NCBI RefSeq assembly: GCF_020711255.1
Contig: NZ_JAJFAW010000029.1
Coordinates: 1-64,000 of the forward strand
Direction of reading: 5' to 3'
DNA length: 64,000 bases
Source: Hymenobacter plasmatis
GTDB taxonomy: Bacteria; Bacteroidota; Bacteroidia; Cytophagales; Hymenobacteraceae
Numbering within the stretch: position 1 is the stretch's first letter; each line of letters starts with the position of its first letter. The position numbers and the translations under genes were made by a program. Below, piece by piece: positions 9,158 to 17,205 of this stretch. A model generated the notes under the pieces. It made no database searches, was not told where the DNA came from, and saw only the letters and a list, made by a program, of their open reading frames with translations.

Positions 9158-9233
9158 AATGAGGAATTGGGAATAAGGAATGAAAAATTAGTCATTGGGC
9201 TAATTCGTCATTCCTCATTCCCAATTCCTCATT
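9158..9233. repeat. Near-perfect 34-nt inverted repeat between yqeY-like and cvpA genes
   Basis: The arms 9158-9191 and 9200-9233 match at about 31 of 34 positions, with an 8-nt loop. Each arm repeats words such as AATGAGGAAT and GGGAATGAGG. There is no clear T tract, so it is not a typical terminator. It shares its AATGAGGAATGA word with the repeat at 63647-63700. Confidence 0.8.
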
Positions 9234-9240
9234 CAACAAT

Positions 9241-9771
9241 ATGACTGCCCTCGATATTCTGCTCCTGCTTCCCTTGGGCATTGGGGCTGTGAAGGGCTAC
9301 CGGCGCGGACTGGTGCTGGAGGTGGTGTCGCTGTTGGCATTCGTGCTGGCCGTGGTAGGCGGGCTGAGTTTGCTGTCGGCCGCCGTGCCGCTGGTGCGGC
9401 ACTACGTGGGCAGCGCCTTTGGCATGCTGCCGCTGGTGTCGTTTGCGCTGGTGTTTGTGGCCATTATGTGGGGCGTGCACTTGCTGGGCGGCCTGCTCAA
9501 AACGGCGGTGCACCTCACCCCGCTGGGCGTACTCGACAACTTGCTGGGCGCCGCCGCCGGGGTCATCAAATGGGTGGTGGGGCTGAGCTTGCTGCTGCAC
9601 GGCACCGGGCTGGCGGGGCTGCACTTGTTGTCGCCGGGCCTCGTGGCCGGCTCCCAGGTGTTACCCATTGTGCAGCAGGCCACTCCGCTGGCGCTGCAGC
9701 TCACCGGCTACGTGCTGCCCTTCGCCCAGGATTTGCTGGTGCGAATGCGCTCGGCGTTTGTAAAAAGCTAA
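9241..9771 (+). CDS. cvpA: CvpA family inner-membrane protein
   Basis: The 176-residue protein has four hydrophobic segments. It carries the CvpA start LDILLLLPLGIGAVKGYRRGLVLE and the mid-protein motif LLGGLLKTAVHLTPLGVLDNLLGA, where a Gly- and Asn-containing stretch links helices. CvpA was named for colicin V production, and homologues affect membrane or envelope homeostasis and sometimes purine gene expression. The exact activity is unknown. The ATG follows directly after the inverted repeat at 9158-9233. A 17-bp perfect hairpin separates it from pabA. Confidence 0.88.
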   Translation: MTALDILLLLPLGIGAVKGYRRGLVLEVVSLLAFVLAVVGGLSLLSAAVPLVRHYVGSAFGMLPLVSFALVFVAIMWGVHLLGGLLKTAVHLTPLGVLDNLLGAAAGVIKWVVGLSLLLHGTGLAGLHLLSPGLVAGSQVLPIVQQATPLALQLTGYVLPFAQDLLVRMRSAFVKS

Positions 9772-9776
9772 GCGCT

Positions 9777-9827
9777 AAAGTTGGGCTAAAAAGAACTCCG
9801 GGCGCGAGTGCTTTTTAGCCCAACTTT
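9777..9827. repeat. 17-bp perfect inverted repeat between cvpA and pabA
   Basis: Arm 9777-9793 (AAAGTTGGGCTAAAAAG) is the exact reverse complement of 9811-9827. The 17-nt interior can add an ACTC/GAGT pairing. No T tract follows on the plus strand, so Rho-independent termination is doubtful. An extended hairpin that lowers read-through or stabilises mRNA ends is an alternative. Confidence 0.75.
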
Positions 9828-9843
9828 CGTTTCCCGTTGTGAT

Positions 9844-10485
9844 ATGCGTTTGCTGCTGCTCGACAATTTTGATTCCTTCACCTTCACCCTGGCCGACTAC
9901 CTGCGTCAGCTGGGCGCCGAGGTGCTGGTGCGCCGCAACGACGTGCCGTTAGTTGAGCTGGAGCGGATTGAGTTCGATGGCATCGTGCTTTCGCCGGGGC
10001 CCGGCACGCCGGCCCAGGCGGGGGTGATGCCCGCGGTGATACAAGCCTTTTACCAGCGCCTGCCCATGCTGGGCGTGTGCCTGGGCCACCAGGCGTTGGG
10101 CCAGTTCTTTGGGGCCCGCGTGGTGCGGGCGGCGCGGCCCATGCACGGCAAAGTAGCCCAGATGCTTTGCGATACTACCGAGCCGCTTTTTGCCGGGTTG
10201 CCGGCCACGCAGTGGGTCACGCGCTACCACTCGCTCATTGTCAGCGAGCCGCTGCCGGCCGAGCTTTTGGCCCTGGCCCATACCACCGGCCCCACTCCCG
10301 AACTCATGGCCTTGCGCCACCGCACGTTACCGCTTTACGGCGTCCAGTTTCACCCCGAGGCCCTGCTTACTCCCCACGGGTTGGCAATTTTGGCCAATTG
10401 GCTCCATTGTTGTATCATTGCCAAAACGCCGGGATTTGACGAGAAACGAGATGGAATTGCGCCGCCAGCACCAGCAAGGGTATGA
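9844..10485 (+). CDS. pabA: Glutamine amidotransferase subunit of aminodeoxychorismate/anthranilate synthase
   Basis: This 213-residue class I glutamine amidotransferase releases ammonia from glutamine for chorismate amination in folate or tryptophan synthesis. It begins MRLLLLDNFDSFTFTLADYL and has the oxyanion segment SPGPGTP, the nucleophile Cys79 in GVCLGHQALG, and the His170/Glu172 pair in VQFHPEALL. I chose the ATG at 9844; an upstream in-frame start at 9808 lies inside the hairpin. The partner pabB/trpE gene is not beside it, so PabA and TrpG cannot be separated. The last 35 nt overlap the next gene, which may add a non-conserved C-terminal tail. Confidence 0.88.
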   Translation: MRLLLLDNFDSFTFTLADYLRQLGAEVLVRRNDVPLVELERIEFDGIVLSPGPGTPAQAGVMPAVIQAFYQRLPMLGVCLGHQALGQFFGARVVRAARPMHGKVAQMLCDTTEPLFAGLPATQWVTRYHSLIVSEPLPAELLALAHTTGPTPELMALRHRTLPLYGVQFHPEALLTPHGLAILANWLHCCIIAKTPGFDEKRDGIAPPAPARV

Positions 10486-11233
10486 ATACGTAGACGAAGG
10501 CCACGGCCCGGTGCTGCTGTTGCTCCATGGCCTGTTTGGTGCCCTGAGCAACTGGCAGGAAGTGGTGCGCGAGTTCGCGCCCGACCACCGCGTCCTCATC
10601 CCGCTGCTGCCTGTGTATGACATGCCGTTGAGCCAAGCCGGCGTGCCCGGTCTGGTAAAGTATGTCGAAGGCTTCGTAGCCGCCCTCGGCCTGCCGTCAG
10701 ACTTCACCGTGCTCGGCAATTCCCTGGGCGGGCACGTGGCGCTGGTATACACCCTTACCAACGCCCAGCGCGTCAACCGCTTGGTGCTCACGGGCAGCAG
10801 CGGGCTGTTTGAAAACAGCATGGGGGCTTCGTTTCCCAAGCGCGGCAACTACGCTTACGTGCAGGAGCGGGTCGGCTTTACCTTCTACGACCCTACCGTC
10901 GCGACCCAGGAATTGGTGGATGAGGTGTTCAACGTCACCAACTCCAATTCCAAATGCCTCCGCATCATTGCCATTGCCCGCTCTGCGCAACGCCATAATC
11001 TGAGCAAGGAGCTGGCCAAAATCACGGTGCCCGTGCTGCTAGTGTGGGGCCTGAACGATACGATTACGCCGCCGCCCGTGGCCCACGAGTTTGCCCGCTT
11101 GTTGCCGCACGCCGAATTGCGTTTTCTCGACCACTGCTGCCACGCGCCCATGATGGAGCGCCCCGCCGGCTTCAATGCCTATCTGCGGCGGTTTTTGCGT
11201 ACAACCGAAACGGCCCCCGCCGTCGCTGCCTAG
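10451..11233 (+). CDS. Alpha/beta hydrolase
   Basis: This is a 260-residue alpha/beta-fold hydrolase starting at the ATG at 10451, inside the 3' end of pabA in another frame. Visible motifs are the HG oxyanion dipeptide (LLLLHGLFGALSNW, about 22-35), the nucleophile elbow GNSLGG with Ser91, Asp203 in VWGLNDTITPP, and His231 in HCCHAPMMERP. The triad is complete, so it should be active. The substrate is unknown; the fold resembles MhpC/BphD-type C-C hydrolases and esterases. The 35-nt overlap implies translational coupling with pabA. No downstream terminator was identified before the CBS gene. Confidence 0.88.
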   Translation: MELRRQHQQGYEYVDEGHGPVLLLLHGLFGALSNWQEVVREFAPDHRVLIPLLPVYDMPLSQAGVPGLVKYVEGFVAALGLPSDFTVLGNSLGGHVALVYTLTNAQRVNRLVLTGSSGLFENSMGASFPKRGNYAYVQERVGFTFYDPTVATQELVDEVFNVTNSNSKCLRIIAIARSAQRHNLSKELAKITVPVLLVWGLNDTITPPPVAHEFARLLPHAELRFLDHCCHAPMMERPAGFNAYLRRFLRTTETAPAVAA

Positions 11234-11368
11234 AAAGCCGGTTATCATTCTGCCGACTCCGCTGTTGTTCTCTACTATCCTGCCACTCCCGCGTGGTCTT
11301 TATGCCTTTCCACTATCCTTTCCACCAAGCCCGCTGCTATCTCTTCGACATTCATAATCAATAAGAAT

Positions 11369-12043
11369 ATGCCCGCCCTGCTCGCCGAAGACTTACTCAA
11401 CGAAATGATTCCGCCTCTGAAGGGCACCGATTCGGCGGGCAAAGCAGCGCGCTGGCTCGATGAGTTTCACGTGGCCCAACTGCCCGTGCTCGACAACCGC
11501 CACTACCGTGGCCTCGTCACCGAAGCCGACCTGGCGGACTACGAAGACCCCGAAACTCTGCTCTCCGAGCTGCAGCTGGGCTATGCCGACGCGTATGTGC
11601 GCCCCGACCAGCACTTTTACCGGGTGATGGAGCTGGCCATTGAAAATAAAATCCAACTGGTGCCCGTTGTGGATGAGCGCCAGGAATACGCCGGGGTCGT
11701 GACCATCGCCGATGCGCTCGCCGCCTTTGGGCAGCAGCCGGCCGGTGGCCAGGGCGGCATCATTGTGCTCAGCATGGAGGAACGGGATTATTCCCTCACC
11801 CAAATCAGCCGCTACGTAGAGGAAAACAACGCCAAAATCGTCAGTGCCCTCGTGGCTCAGGACGAAGTGGACCCCTACCGCATTCGGCTCACCCTCAAGC
11901 TCAACACCGACAACCTTTCCCGCATCACGGCTACGCTGGAGCGGTTTGGCTACGTTGTAACGGCTCAATTTAACGGCACGGCCGTGGCCAACGAAGATGA
12001 GCAGGAACGCTACGACGCCCTCCTGCGGTACCTGAGCGTCTAA
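11369..12043 (+). CDS. CBS-domain regulatory protein
   Basis: The 224-residue protein contains a pair of CBS motifs in its first 130 residues (LNEMIPPLKGTDSAGKAARW, FHVAQLPVLDNRHYRGLVTEADL and then VMELAIENKIQLVPVVDERQEYAGVVTIADAL). Its C-terminal half is about 90 residues and looks like an ACT-type domain (IIVLSMEERDYSLTQISRYVEE, NLSRITATLERFGY). CBS pairs bind adenine nucleotides. In Bacteroidota this protein commonly precedes NAD kinase and the uppS-bamA-ompH genes, as it does here with one outer-membrane protein gene inserted. The next gene begins 6 nt after its stop codon, so they share a transcript. Confidence 0.87.
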   Translation: MPALLAEDLLNEMIPPLKGTDSAGKAARWLDEFHVAQLPVLDNRHYRGLVTEADLADYEDPETLLSELQLGYADAYVRPDQHFYRVMELAIENKIQLVPVVDERQEYAGVVTIADALAAFGQQPAGGQGGIIVLSMEERDYSLTQISRYVEENNAKIVSALVAQDEVDPYRIRLTLKLNTDNLSRITATLERFGYVVTAQFNGTAVANEDEQERYDALLRYLSV

Positions 12044-12049
12044 TATCGG

Positions 12050-13507
12050 GTGCTGGGAATTCTCTTGTCACTAGGGGTGCTGTTGGCCAGTGTGGGCGTT
12101 GGGCTGGCTCCGCCCGATACCTTGCCCAAGGCGCTGCGCCCGGTAGTGGCCCCGGCCGATACCTTGGTGCGCATCGTGCCCTGCCCGGGAATAGCGCGCG
12201 CGGTGGTTGGTACCATTCTTTTTGGGGGCAATGCCGTTACCAAAGAGCGCATCCTGCGAGCTGAGCTGGATTTTCACGAAGGCGATACCCTTGACCTAGC
12301 CGACCTACCCGCCCGCCTCGAGGCCAACCGTAGCCGGTTGTTCAACCTGCAACTGTTTCACGCCGTGGTGGTGCAATCCAGTTGCGCGGGTAGTCGGCTC
12401 ATTATCGTGTTCGGCGTGCAGGAGCGGTGGTACACCTTCCCGGTGCCCATCCTCTCGCTGGCCGACCGCAACCTGCGCTCCTGGAGCGAGCGCACTGACC
12501 GCTGGCGCCGCGTCGACTACGGCGTACACGTAGTGCGCAATAACTTCAGGGGGCGCAACGAGCAGGTTATCGCCAACCTCCAGCTGGGCTTCAACCGCAA
12601 GTATGAGCTATTCTATGAAGCCCCGGGCTTGGGCACCCACCGTCGCATCGGCCTTGGGGTAGGGGCGTCCTTCTACCAGAGCCGCACCGTCGATTACATC
12701 ACGCGGGCCGACCGCCTGGTGCCGTTAGCTTCCGACGACGGCTTTCCGATTCAACGATTTTACGCCACGGCCGGGCTGCGCTTTCGCCATACAGTTCAGT
12801 TTCTCACCGCCTTCGATGCTTCTTATCATCGCGAGCGCATCGCGGATTCCATCAACTATTACAACCCCAACTATTACCAAGGCCGCACCCAGCGCGAGTT
12901 CCTCGACCTAACCCTTACCAGCACCCGCAACCAGCGCAACACCTTTGCCTACCCGCTCACCGGGCAGTATGCCCAGGCTCGCCTCACGCACCGTGTTTTT
13001 TTGGATGGTGCCACGCCCAGCCTCACCACCCTGCGCCTGAGCTACGCCCGTTACCTGGCGCTGGGCCACGGGTTTTACTACACCGCCGGCCTCAGCGGTC
13101 AGGCCCGCCTCACCCGCCGCCTTGCCTATGCCGACACCCGGGCGCTGGGCTACGAGGACCTGGTGCGGGGCTACGATGAGTACGTCATCGACGGGCGGCA
13201 CTACGGGTTGCTGCAGCAAGGCCTGTCTTACCGGCTGTTTCATCCCGAGCCCATTCGGGTGCAGTCCCTCGGCAACCCTAAAATCAATACCATCCCGTTA
13301 GCGCTCTACTTGAATATCTTTGCTGATGCCGGCTACGTTGCCGCGCCCAGCACTTTACTCCAAAACCGCTTGCCCAACCATCTGCTCAGCGCTATTGGCC
13401 TCGGGCTTCACTTAGTTACTTACTACGACCGGGTGTTTACCGCCGAATATACCTTGAACGGGTTGGGCCAAACCGGCTACTTTTTTCGAGCGGAGTTCCC
13501 GATTTAA
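12050..13507 (+). CDS. POTRA-containing outer-membrane beta-barrel protein (Omp85-like)
   Basis: The 485-residue product starts at GTG, 6 nt after the CBS gene, with a hydrophobic leader (about residues 1-20). One POTRA-like module is visible around residues 52-115 (VGTILFGGNAVTKERILRAEL, EGDTLDLADLPARLEANRSR, FNLQLFHAVVV). The rest is rich in alternating aromatic beta strands and ends in AEFPI, typical of an outer-membrane barrel. It resembles a shortened BamA/TamA-type protein with one POTRA instead of five. It differs from the full BamA encoded at 17206. A role in outer-membrane protein or lipid transport is inference. Confidence 0.75.
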   Translation: MLGILLSLGVLLASVGVGLAPPDTLPKALRPVVAPADTLVRIVPCPGIARAVVGTILFGGNAVTKERILRAELDFHEGDTLDLADLPARLEANRSRLFNLQLFHAVVVQSSCAGSRLIIVFGVQERWYTFPVPILSLADRNLRSWSERTDRWRRVDYGVHVVRNNFRGRNEQVIANLQLGFNRKYELFYEAPGLGTHRRIGLGVGASFYQSRTVDYITRADRLVPLASDDGFPIQRFYATAGLRFRHTVQFLTAFDASYHRERIADSINYYNPNYYQGRTQREFLDLTLTSTRNQRNTFAYPLTGQYAQARLTHRVFLDGATPSLTTLRLSYARYLALGHGFYYTAGLSGQARLTRRLAYADTRALGYEDLVRGYDEYVIDGRHYGLLQQGLSYRLFHPEPIRVQSLGNPKINTIPLALYLNIFADAGYVAAPSTLLQNRLPNHLLSAIGLGLHLVTYYDRVFTAEYTLNGLGQTGYFFRAEFPI

Positions 13508-13586
13508 CGCTTTTGGCGGGCATTGACGGTTATTTATTTGTTACGTATTCCTATCCCAGGTGACGTAATTCGCTTCCCTTATCCGC

Positions 13587-14480
13587 ATGAAAATCGCCAT
13601 TCTCGGCAAGCCGTTCGACGACGAAGCCGCCCCGGCCATTCAGGCATTGCTCGACGACTTGGCCGCGCGCCGGGCCGAAGTGCGCATTGGCGAAGCCTTC
13701 CGCACCTTCCTCGACAACCGCCTGCGCCTGCCCGAGGGCACCACCGAATTCCGCCGGGGCGATTCGCTACGCGGGGTCCAGTTCGTCCTGAGCATTGGCG
13801 GCGACGGCACCCTGCTCGACACCGTCACCTACGTCGGGAGCCTTCAAATCCCGATTCTGGGCATTCATACCGGGCGGCTGGGCTTCCTCGCCACCATCAC
13901 GCCCGACCGCATTGCCCAGGCCATCGATGCCTTGTATAAAGGCCATTTCAATATCGAGGAGCGTAGCCTGATACGCGTGGATACCGACCCCGACGTTTTT
14001 GGTCAGCTCAACTTTGGCCTGAACGAATTCAGCGTTCTTAAGCGCGACACTTCGTCCATGATTGTCGTTCATACGTACATCGACGGCGAATATCTCAATT
14101 CGTATTGGGCTGATGGGCTCGTAGTAGCCACTCCCACAGGCTCTACCGGTTACTCGCTCAGCTGTGGAGGTCCGGTTATGCTGCCCCAGACCAACAATTT
14201 TATCATAGCTCCCGTATGTCCCCACAATTTGAACGTGCGTCCTCTTGTGGTGTCAGACCGAAGCGTGATTTCCTTTGAGATTGAAGGCCGTAGCACCAGC
14301 TACATGCTTTCGCTCGATTCCCGCTCCCTGCCTGTAGAGGCCTCCGTCCAGATTGCCGTTCGCCGCGAAGCCTTCAATGCCCGCCTTGTAAAACTCAACC
14401 ATGTAAACTTCCTCAGTACCTTGCGCAGCAAGCTAAACTGGGGCCTTGACCGCCGTAATCCCTCTGGAATTCAATTGTAA
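13587..14480 (+). CDS. nadK: NAD kinase
   Basis: The 297-residue cytoplasmic enzyme phosphorylates NAD to NADP using ATP or polyphosphate. Diagnostic motifs are GGDGT (residues 71-75), GIHTGRLGFLA, the NE pair in FGLNEFSVLKR, and ATPTGSTGYSLSCGGP (from about 181). The ATG at 13587 begins directly with MKIAILGKPF, the usual start. Its position between the CBS protein and the uppS-bamA block is the standard Bacteroidota arrangement, although NADP supply has no known direct link to envelope assembly. Confidence 0.96.
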   Translation: MKIAILGKPFDDEAAPAIQALLDDLAARRAEVRIGEAFRTFLDNRLRLPEGTTEFRRGDSLRGVQFVLSIGGDGTLLDTVTYVGSLQIPILGIHTGRLGFLATITPDRIAQAIDALYKGHFNIEERSLIRVDTDPDVFGQLNFGLNEFSVLKRDTSSMIVVHTYIDGEYLNSYWADGLVVATPTGSTGYSLSCGGPVMLPQTNNFIIAPVCPHNLNVRPLVVSDRSVISFEIEGRSTSYMLSLDSRSLPVEASVQIAVRREAFNARLVKLNHVNFLSTLRSKLNWGLDRRNPSGIQL

Positions 14481-14537
14481 TTCGGCAATTTCTTATTGAA
14501 AAGATATTAGAAAGTTTTTTTAGTTCCTGTTAACGCC

Positions 14538-14545
14538 TACTTTTG
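14538..14545 (+). promoter_or_regulatory. Putative -7 promoter element upstream of the DUF6089 genes
   Basis: TACTTTTG fits TAnnTTTG and lies about 73 nt upstream of the ATG at 14619, in a 138-nt gap. This suggests that the barrel-uppS-bamA genes have a promoter of their own. No good -33 TTG was found. Confidence 0.45.
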
Positions 14546-14618
14546 TCACTGTCTGAAACTGCGCACTTTCTGCGCTGCTTACAATACCCGAACTTCGCAT
14601 CATCATTTTAGCTGCCTT

Positions 14619-15521
14619 ATGAAAAATATTTTCACGTATTCTACGGCCTTTGTGCTCGGTTTGGCCTTGGTGGCTACACCGGATGCCGATGCCCAGCAGT
14701 TTAGTAAGCGGAAGCAGTATAACTCCGTGGGCTTCAGCCTTAACGCTGTGAACTATTTCGGCGATGTAACGCCTACCACGAGCTTCACCAGCCTCCGCTT
14801 TGGCGCGACGCGCGTAGGTGCTGGTGTTTCTATCACCCGTCGTTTTTACCCGCGTCTTTCAGGCCGGTTCGGCCTTAGCTACGGCCGCATCACAGGCGAT
14901 GATAACCTGGCCGCTGATGAGCAAGGTTCGGATTCCAGATTCCGCTACAACCGGAACATGAGCTTTCGCAACGATTTGTTTGAAGCTTCTGCAGTTGCAA
15001 TTTTTGACCTGATCGAAAACCGCAACAACTACCTCAAGCGCCCGGACTTTGTGCCGTATGTATTCGCAGGCGTTGCCGGCTTCTACAACAATCCGAAAGG
15101 ACTGGTGGGAAAAAACACCTTGGGCCTGTCCGAGGGCCAATACATTGCCTTGGCAGACTTGAAGACCGAAGGGCAAGCTTCCGCTTATAGCAAAACCCAA
15201 ATTTCGATTCCCTTTGGTGGTGGTATTCGCTACCGCATCAACCGGAACTTTGACGCCAGCTTGGAAATCGGATGGCGCAAAACGTTTACCGACTACATCG
15301 ATGACGTAGGTGGTAAATTTGCTCCTGTGTCGGCTTTGTCTACACCTGCTGCTCAATACTTTGGGCACTTTATCACCAGAGACCGTACCAATTTCCCCGG
15401 CTTTGACGCTCCTGGTGAGATACGTGGCGACAAAGGCAATAAGACCGACTGGTACATCGTTACCGGTGTGACGTTGAACTACATTTTGACGCCCCGCATC
15501 AAGAACCCCAAGTTCCGCTAG
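14619..15521 (+). CDS. DUF6089-like outer-membrane beta-barrel protein, copy 1
   Basis: The 300-residue exported protein has a signal peptide (MKNIFTYSTAFVLGLALVAT, cleaved near DADAQQ). The mature part alternates polar and aromatic residues as in 8-10 stranded barrels: VGFSLNAVNYFGDVTP, RFGATRVGAGVSITRRFYP, FVPYVFAGVAGFYNNP, GGGIRYRINRNFDASLEIGWRKTFTDYIDDV. These match the DUF6089 family found before uppS and bamA in many Bacteroidota. The function is unknown; position suggests a role in outer-membrane biogenesis. A related gene follows, so this is a tandem pair. Confidence 0.82.
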   Translation: MKNIFTYSTAFVLGLALVATPDADAQQFSKRKQYNSVGFSLNAVNYFGDVTPTTSFTSLRFGATRVGAGVSITRRFYPRLSGRFGLSYGRITGDDNLAADEQGSDSRFRYNRNMSFRNDLFEASAVAIFDLIENRNNYLKRPDFVPYVFAGVAGFYNNPKGLVGKNTLGLSEGQYIALADLKTEGQASAYSKTQISIPFGGGIRYRINRNFDASLEIGWRKTFTDYIDDVGGKFAPVSALSTPAAQYFGHFITRDRTNFPGFDAPGEIRGDKGNKTDWYIVTGVTLNYILTPRIKNPKFR

Positions 15522-15562
15522 CCTACCTTGCTGGCTGATTTTTTACTCTACAGTCAGTTTGA

Positions 15563-16318
15563 ATGACGAAGTCAGTTTTCCAAAGCGCACTCCTCGTTTG
15601 CCTCATGCAAGCGGGGAGTGCGTTTTTTTGTGCAGATGCTACCGCTCAAAGCACGAGTGAGTTAGGGATAGGAATTGGCGCTACCAATTACCGTGGGGAA
15701 ATTTCTCCTAACTATCAATTGAAGAATAATCGGCCTGCATTTACGGCCTTCTATCGGCGGGATGTATCGGTGCCCATTACCCTGCGTGGGGCTTTTACAG
15801 CGGGCTTACTGCGCGCGGCCGACGACAACGTCACCGGTGTGAATGGCGGCGTGCCGCCGTTGCAGAATTACCGGCAGGCAAATACGAAGGGAAGCCTGTT
15901 GGAGGCATCGGCGGTGATGGAGTATAACTTCATGGACTATCACCTCCGCACGAACAAGATTCATTTTACGCCTTACTTGTTCGTGGGGGTTGCCGCATTT
16001 TATGCCAATACCACCACGGTAACCAATAATGCGTTGCTCGGCGAAGCGTTCAATCGGAAGGGCTCAATGTTGGGTTTTGCCATACCGGCAGGGGCAGGAA
16101 TCAAGTATGCGCTTTCACAACACATCAATCTTGGTTTGGAGGCGGGTGTCCGCAAAGCATTCACGGACAATCTGGACCATCTGTCTGACCAAGACCCGCT
16201 CTTGGTAAATCCTCATGACCAAGACTGGTACTATTACAGCGGGGTAAGCTTGTCTTATACTTTCTATAAAATCCTCTGCCCCGACCAATATAAAAACAAC
16301 GAACACCTACTGAAGTAG
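15563..16318 (+). CDS. DUF6089-like outer-membrane beta-barrel protein, copy 2
   Basis: The 251-residue protein has a signal peptide (about 1-29, ending ADATAQ) and the same barrel pattern as its upstream neighbour. Shared landmarks are G-x-x-NY-x-GE/D-xxP near the N-terminus, FTPYLFVGVAAFY, GAGIKYALSQHINLGLEAGVRKAFTDNLDHL, and a final DWYYYSGVSLSYTF. It is shorter and diverged, which points to an old duplication. It begins 41 nt after copy 1 and is followed after 131 nt by uppS. The function is unknown. Confidence 0.8.
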   Translation: MTKSVFQSALLVCLMQAGSAFFCADATAQSTSELGIGIGATNYRGEISPNYQLKNNRPAFTAFYRRDVSVPITLRGAFTAGLLRAADDNVTGVNGGVPPLQNYRQANTKGSLLEASAVMEYNFMDYHLRTNKIHFTPYLFVGVAAFYANTTTVTNNALLGEAFNRKGSMLGFAIPAGAGIKYALSQHINLGLEAGVRKAFTDNLDHLSDQDPLLVNPHDQDWYYYSGVSLSYTFYKILCPDQYKNNEHLLK

Positions 16319-16449
16319 TAGGCGTCTTGGAGTAATGGCAGGTGAACAGGGGAGAATGGCCCAATCCTGTGGTTTGTTCTCTCCTCTTCCTCGGCTGCTA
16401 AATGCAACCATTTCCGTAACTTGCGGGCTCTTTTAGCGAAACCGCAAGA

Positions 16450-17196
16450 ATGACCGGCAAGGCCGAAATAGATACTCATAATATTCCTGCCCACGTGGCT
16501 GTTATCATGGATGGTAACGGGCGCTGGGCCAAGCAGCGGGGCGGCTTGCGCGTGTTTGGGCATCAAAGCGCCATCACCGCCGTGCGCGAGACTGTGGAAG
16601 AAGCGGCCGAACTCGGCGTGCGCTACCTGACGCTTTATGCCTTCTCGACGGAAAACTGGAACCGGCCTGCCTTGGAGGTAATGGCCTTGATGCAGTTGCT
16701 GGTGCATACTATCCGCCAGGAAACGGCTACGTTGCTCAAAAACAGCATTCGTTTAGAAGCCATTGGCGATATCAGCACCCTGCCTAGTAACTGCCAGCGG
16801 GAGTTGGCCGAAGCCATGGAGCTGACCAAAGACGGTACCCGCATGACCCTGGTGCTAGCCTTGAGCTACAGCGGTCGTTGGGACTTGACCCAAGCGGCCA
16901 AGCGGATGGCCATCGATGTGGCCAGCGGCCAGCTCAAGCCCGCCGATGTAACGGAAGCTACCGTGGCAAGCTACTTGGTAACAGCCAAAATGCCCGACCC
17001 GGAACTGCTGATTCGTACTAGTGGTGAGCAGCGCATTAGTAACTTCTTGCTCTGGCAATTAGCTTACACAGAGCTTTATATCACCGATTTGTTGTGGCCG
17101 GACTTCCGGAAACAGCATTTTCAGGAGGCCATTCGGGCCTATCAGCGCCGGGAGCGGCGATTTGGCAAAACCAGTGAGCAAATCGCTGTATCTTAA
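16450..17196 (+). CDS. uppS: Isoprenyl transferase (undecaprenyl diphosphate synthase)
   Basis: The 248-residue cytoplasmic cis-prenyltransferase makes the C55 lipid carrier used for peptidoglycan and O-antigen. It has the pyrophosphate-binding loop HVAVIMDGNGRWAKQRG (catalytic Asp in IMDGNGRWA), FGHQSA, TLYAFSTENWNRP, and the C-terminal signature PDPELLIRTSGEQRISNFLLWQLAYTEL, followed by WPDF. The length is typical. The bamA start lies 10 nt after its stop codon, the usual Bacteroidota pairing, so lipid-carrier synthesis and outer-membrane assembly share a transcript. Confidence 0.97.
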   Translation: MTGKAEIDTHNIPAHVAVIMDGNGRWAKQRGGLRVFGHQSAITAVRETVEEAAELGVRYLTLYAFSTENWNRPALEVMALMQLLVHTIRQETATLLKNSIRLEAIGDISTLPSNCQRELAEAMELTKDGTRMTLVLALSYSGRWDLTQAAKRMAIDVASGQLKPADVTEATVASYLVTAKMPDPELLIRTSGEQRISNFLLWQLAYTELYITDLLWPDFRKQHFQEAIRAYQRRERRFGKTSEQIAVS

Positions 17197-17205
17197 TTTT
17201 TTGTA

